Source: Paraphysoderma sedebokerense
Taxonomy: Eukaryota; Blastocladiomycota; Physodermatomycetes; Physodermatales; Physodermataceae
DNA: 64,000 nucleotides
Assembly: GCA_025602915.1 (NCBI GenBank)
Contig: JAHLJZ010000035.1
Coordinates: forward strand, 62,001 to 126,000
Direction of reading: 5' to 3'
Shown: positions 60,894-64,000 of the stretch, piece after piece
Numbering within the stretch: position 1 is the stretch's first letter
How the letters are laid out: every line of letters starts with the position of its first letter
Program-made: the position numbers and the translations under genes
Notes under the pieces: generated by a model
What the model saw: only the letters and a program-made list of their open reading frames with translations
The model's database searches: none
What the model was told of the DNA's origin: nothing

Positions 60894-62549
60894 CTAATGA
60901 GATAAAACCTTGCACCCTTCTCTCAAATGAGTGAACTTTTTGATACATTTTGAAGAAATCAAGAAGCACCATCGAATGTCCAGGTGCAACAAATTCGGGG
61001 CAAACTTAAATCGGACTAACCCGGTATCAAATTCGGTAGAATCGCAACTACCACTCCTGTCACGCATCATTAACAATTCAAGTAACGAATTTGCCGCGCA
61101 AGTCATTTCTAGATCCAATTTTTTCAGAAAATTACATTCCATAACTACCGATTCAATAGCCTTTGAACCAACACAAACGCAGCCCGACAGTTTCAAGGTT
61201 TCCAGATACTTCGATTGACGAAGGCTAGAAACACCCGAACAAGTGAGACGATCGCACCAACTTAAATCTAAATAGATTAATGAAGAACACACAGAAACGA
61301 AAGTGAAGAGGAAGTTATCCGATATATGGTCCACATTGTTTAAGGATAAATGTGTGAGATATGGAAGCTGCACGACAAATTGTTTGACACCGTATTCAGT
61401 GAGGTTACTGCAATTATCAAGAGCGATAGATCGGAGAGACGGTAAGAATGAAGGAAGCATAGATAAGAGATCGTTGGTGATGAGTGTCTGTGAAAGGTCT
61501 GATAAATTTGCATTAATGCTGGTTAATACTGGACATACGGAATACTTGAAGAGACGAGAAAGCTCCCACCCACCTAAACTCTTAATCCATGCACATCGTT
61601 TTCGAATCGCAGTTTTCATTTTTCGTTCATATTCCGTCTTGCCTGGTAACCTCCATTCGATTAAAAATTCTCGCAATGAGCAAACACTACCAACAGGGCT
61701 TGCCCGCTGCTCTCGTCGCTGATGACTGCCACGCCGGTTTAATCCTGCCAAAAGCGCTGTACTAACTTCATTTTCCGGTATACTAATAACTTCGCAAAAT
61801 TCTGAGTCAAATTTTTCCCAGTTTACAATAGATTCAAATCCATTTTTGATGCAGATTAGTAACCGTTGATCATCCATTAAAGAACTAAGATGGCTCAAGT
61901 CTAAATCGAAGTATAGCGAAGGATCATTGATGAGGCGGTAGAAACGACGGTTTACAGTCGATAGTAACTGAACTTTAGAATGAGAGAGATAAGAGATGAT
62001 TTGAAGTAGAAGTTCGTTTGGCAGTCCATTTATTGGACCCTGGGTTGATGATGCCCCTATAGATAAACGTTCGCAGGAGGATAACCGTCCAATTGAACTA
62101 TGCCTCAACATGGGACTGGAATATGAATTCAAATCACAAGGAGTTTCAATCCTCATGTCAACATCTGGTAGTTCGACTTGACTTCCAACACTGGAACTTG
62201 CACTGGTGATGTCATCGAGGGAAGAGAAAGGTATTATCGGAGATTTAGGTGGGGTAGGTATGGCTACAGGCGAAGACCGGACAGGTAGAGAATTATGCTT
62301 GTGATGAGGCGAATATAAGTCGAGTATGGCAGGACTATCCGTATCTTGGTCATTACCGCTGAAGTATGTCAAGGGATTCAGACTGTCTGGACAACTGGTT
62401 GAAGTGAATTCGCCCACTACATTAGGTGACAGGGAGGAATTTGACAGCGTCAACGATGACAAAGAAGACAGCTGAGACTTATCGTCGTCTTCAAATTCGA
62501 ATTGTCCAGGCATTGCCAAATAGTCTTCTGCGAGAGTATTTGAGCCCAT
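60894..62549 (-). CDS. F-box protein with leucine-rich repeats (AMN1/FBXL-like), intronless
   Basis: A single frame of 551 residues. The N-terminal 170 residues are Ser/Asp/Pro-rich and disordered. An F-box lies at about 174-215 (LPNELLLQIISYLSHSKVQL, then VNRRFYRLINDPSLYF). Its role would be to bind Skp1 in an SCF ubiquitin ligase. The C-terminal 200 residues carry cysteine-containing leucine-rich repeats: LRSIALDNCSNLTEYGVKQF, LTHLSLNNVDHISDNFLF, LIYLDLSWCDRLTCSGVSSL, LETLKLSGCVCVGSKAIESV, LKKLDLEMTC and LLHLDIRWCFLISSKCIKKF. This is the pattern of Grr1, Amn1 and FBXL proteins. The substrate is unknown. Most other genes of this size here have introns. Confidence 0.85.
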   Translation of the reverse strand: MGSNTLAEDYLAMPGQFEFEDDDKSQLSSLSSLTLSNSSLSPNVVGEFTSTSCPDSLNPLTYFSGNDQDTDSPAILDLYSPHHKHNSLPVRSSPVAIPTPPKSPIIPFSSLDDITSASSSVGSQVELPDVDMRIETPCDLNSYSSPMLRHSSIGRLSSCERLSIGASSTQGPINGLPNELLLQIISYLSHSKVQLLSTVNRRFYRLINDPSLYFDLDLSHLSSLMDDQRLLICIKNGFESIVNWEKFDSEFCEVISIPENEVSTALLAGLNRRGSHQRREQRASPVGSVCSLREFLIEWRLPGKTEYERKMKTAIRKRCAWIKSLGGWELSRLFKYSVCPVLTSINANLSDLSQTLITNDLLSMLPSFLPSLRSIALDNCSNLTEYGVKQFVVQLPYLTHLSLNNVDHISDNFLFTFVSVCSSLIYLDLSWCDRLTCSGVSSLRQSKYLETLKLSGCVCVGSKAIESVVMECNFLKKLDLEMTCAANSLLELLMMRDRSGSCDSTEFDTGLVRFKFAPNLLHLDIRWCFLISSKCIKKFTHLREGCKVLSH

Positions 62550-62951
62550 GATAAATGCTGGACTTCAAACTCTGGAACTTATGATGGGCGAAGAGAGGCC
62601 GGTGATTCTTTTGACTAAAACGTCAAACCTAATAGCATGAAGTTACCGAGGCGCAAAACCTTATATCGCTTGTCTGATGATTGTGGTTTTGTTTCTTGTA
62701 GAAAGTGGATTTATGAATCCTTGGCCACTGGGAGTTCAGAGTGATTGGCAATGTACTCCTCAATTCGGCCACAATGACCGTTAAGCCACATCGATCCATT
62801 TCGCGCTGCTATGGATTGTTCCCGAATTAAGAGAAAAACAAAGATAAGAAACAGCACGGATTCACAAATGGATATATAATTTTTAATATTGATTAAGCTT
62901 TAATTCTTTGTGATGTGTAATATGTACAAAGATTTATTCTCGACATCCTCT
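62550..62951. other. F-box gene promoter and 3' flank of stress protein
   Basis: About 400 bases, AT-rich towards the end. No gene is seen. Confidence 0.4.
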
Positions 62952-63814
62952 TCAAACTTTCACGTCCTTCGGCATAACTGCCTCATATTTCTTGTTATTC
63001 TTTTCTTCAGCAGGGGACCTGACAACCAATACTGGAACCGGAGAGTGGTGCACAATATAACTCGACACCGAACCAAGTAGAGTACGCTTAATAACGCCCA
63101 GTCCCCTTGAACCCATTATCAGCATGTGGGCGTTGACGTCAACAGCCTTTCTAATGATATCTTCCCTAGGTTCACCTCTAAATAAATTCAAAGGAGAAGA
63201 AAGCATGAGTTAATATGTCAATAATGATGACAAGGACGAGCAACCAAACTACAGGTCAAAGACAGGGTAGAGGTTAGATTGGTGACTTACCGAATAGCGA
63301 AGGCACGAACGTTATATCCTTGTTTCTTAAGGTCCACACCGTAGTATTGCAATAGTTTGTGAGATGCTTGTCTTGCCTATTCAAAAGTTAAAACCATGCA
63401 TTATTAGTACTGGTGCAAGCTGACAAGAAAATCGCGCCAAACACAAACAATGTCCGAGGCCCAATCATCAAAGGATGGCCGAGAACAGAAGGCAAGGAGG
63501 AGTGGAAGGCAAAAACGTACCTGATCATCTAATTCTGTCAAGGCTTCCAAAACACTGCCGTTCCAATCATCCACAAGGGTATAGTTGTATTCCCTCACGT
63601 GAATCAAGATGGTTAAATCGTCTTTCCTCAGAATGTTTTGGACGGCCCATTCAAAAGCGTATCTTGAAGATTTTGAAGCGTCTAATGCGATGACGATAGT
63701 TCTTTTGTGAGCCTGTTCAGTGTGTTCGACGATTAAATGTTCTTGCGGTTCCTTGAGATTGGCAAGGGCTTGCGGAATATCTTCGGTTTTTTGAGGGGCG
63801 TTGGAGGCGGACAT
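62952..63814 (-). CDS. Universal stress protein (UspA family)
   Basis: Exons 63521-63814, 63291-63376 and 62952-63177 join in frame and give about 201 residues. An N-terminal extension of about 35 polar residues precedes the UspA fold. KRTIVIALDASKSSRYAFEW is strand 1 with the ATP-contacting Asp. DDLTILIHVREYN is strand 2 and AHMLIMGSRGLGVIKRTLLG the nucleotide loop, matching GxxG-9x-G-S (GSRG...LLGS). It ends SYIVHHSPVPVLVV and a Lys-rich tail. ATP-binding USPs act in stress tolerance and signalling; a specific role here cannot be read from the sequence. Confidence 0.93.
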
Positions 63815-64000
63815 GGTTGAAATATTCGAATGGAAAATGTGTTCTCAAAAAGAGTTTTGCGGGATGAGAAAAGTCGTTATATGTGATAAGATATAGGACG
63901 AGATGTCGTGGTTCTTATAGTGGACGGACGAGGAGGAAAAGTGAGCGCGGATTCAGGATGAGGGAGTCCTGGTACCAGATGTGTCAGGATGACGTCAACC
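63815..64000. other. Upstream region of the stress protein
   Basis: Promoter side of the last gene, running off the window. No further gene is visible. Confidence 0.4.

Overview
The window is nuclear DNA of an early-diverging, probably zoosporic (chytrid-like) fungus. Almost every gene is split by short GT...AG introns of roughly 50-200 bases, and genes are dense on both strands. Several families are fungal in character: a bifunctional Egt1, a Net1/Dnt1-type nucleolar N-terminus, a Kre9/Knh-like wall-protein domain and a YCK-type casein kinase ending in a Cys-Cys tail. A CEP295-like centriole protein, plus MESH1 and ZSWIM7/Sws1 homologues, points away from yeasts and moulds and towards a lineage that still builds centrioles. 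I saw no rRNA, tRNA, CRISPR array, transposon or virus-derived element.

Layout. 0.6-3 kb: an acidic orphan protein (-) facing eIF3h (+). 3.5-10.6 kb: an intronless orphan 7TM protein, then a same-strand array of five small secreted proteins (called A-E here). They share a signal peptide, a P-[IV]-x-P mature start, a glycine-rich hydrophobic segment and one phase-1 intron. 11.2-15 kb: an AON/KAPA synthase with a C-terminal SKM, and U2AF large subunit. 15.3-20.4 kb: Egt1 (ergothioneine) and QPRTase (NAD) on the minus strand. 20.8-23.8 kb: the Net1-like Ser/Asp-rich protein. 24.3-29 kb: mitochondrial EF-Tu and a Kre9-like single-pass membrane protein (-). 29.7-36.1 kb: DBP5, a CEP295-like protein and a small coiled-coil protein. 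36.5-40.2 kb: twin polytopic membrane proteins of unknown family. 40.3-45.1 kb: MESH1 (-) sharing a short promoter with ribosomal protein S6 (+), then casein kinase 1. 45.9-50.2 kb: an HMT1/ABCB6-type ABC transporter (-). 51.7-59.2 kb: sulfiredoxin, Sws1/ZSWIM7 and Trs120. 59.3-63.8 kb: ETF-alpha, an F-box/LRR protein and a universal stress protein.

Most of these are ordinary core genes placed side by side rather than a pathway cluster. The exception is the 4.8-10.6 kb array, the best candidate here for an undescribed system: a locally duplicated and diversified family of secreted proteins in which one N-terminal module (signal peptide plus glycine-zipper-like helix, encoded by one exon) is joined to different C-termini (coiled coil, charged disordered tail, or a beta-rich wall-protein-like domain). 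A second theme is a CACGTG hexamer in the 5' regions of many growth and translation genes.

Exon boundaries were worked out by hand from splice motifs and reading phase. Those given with coordinates keep frame across the junction. Family assignments rest on remembered motifs; no search was run.
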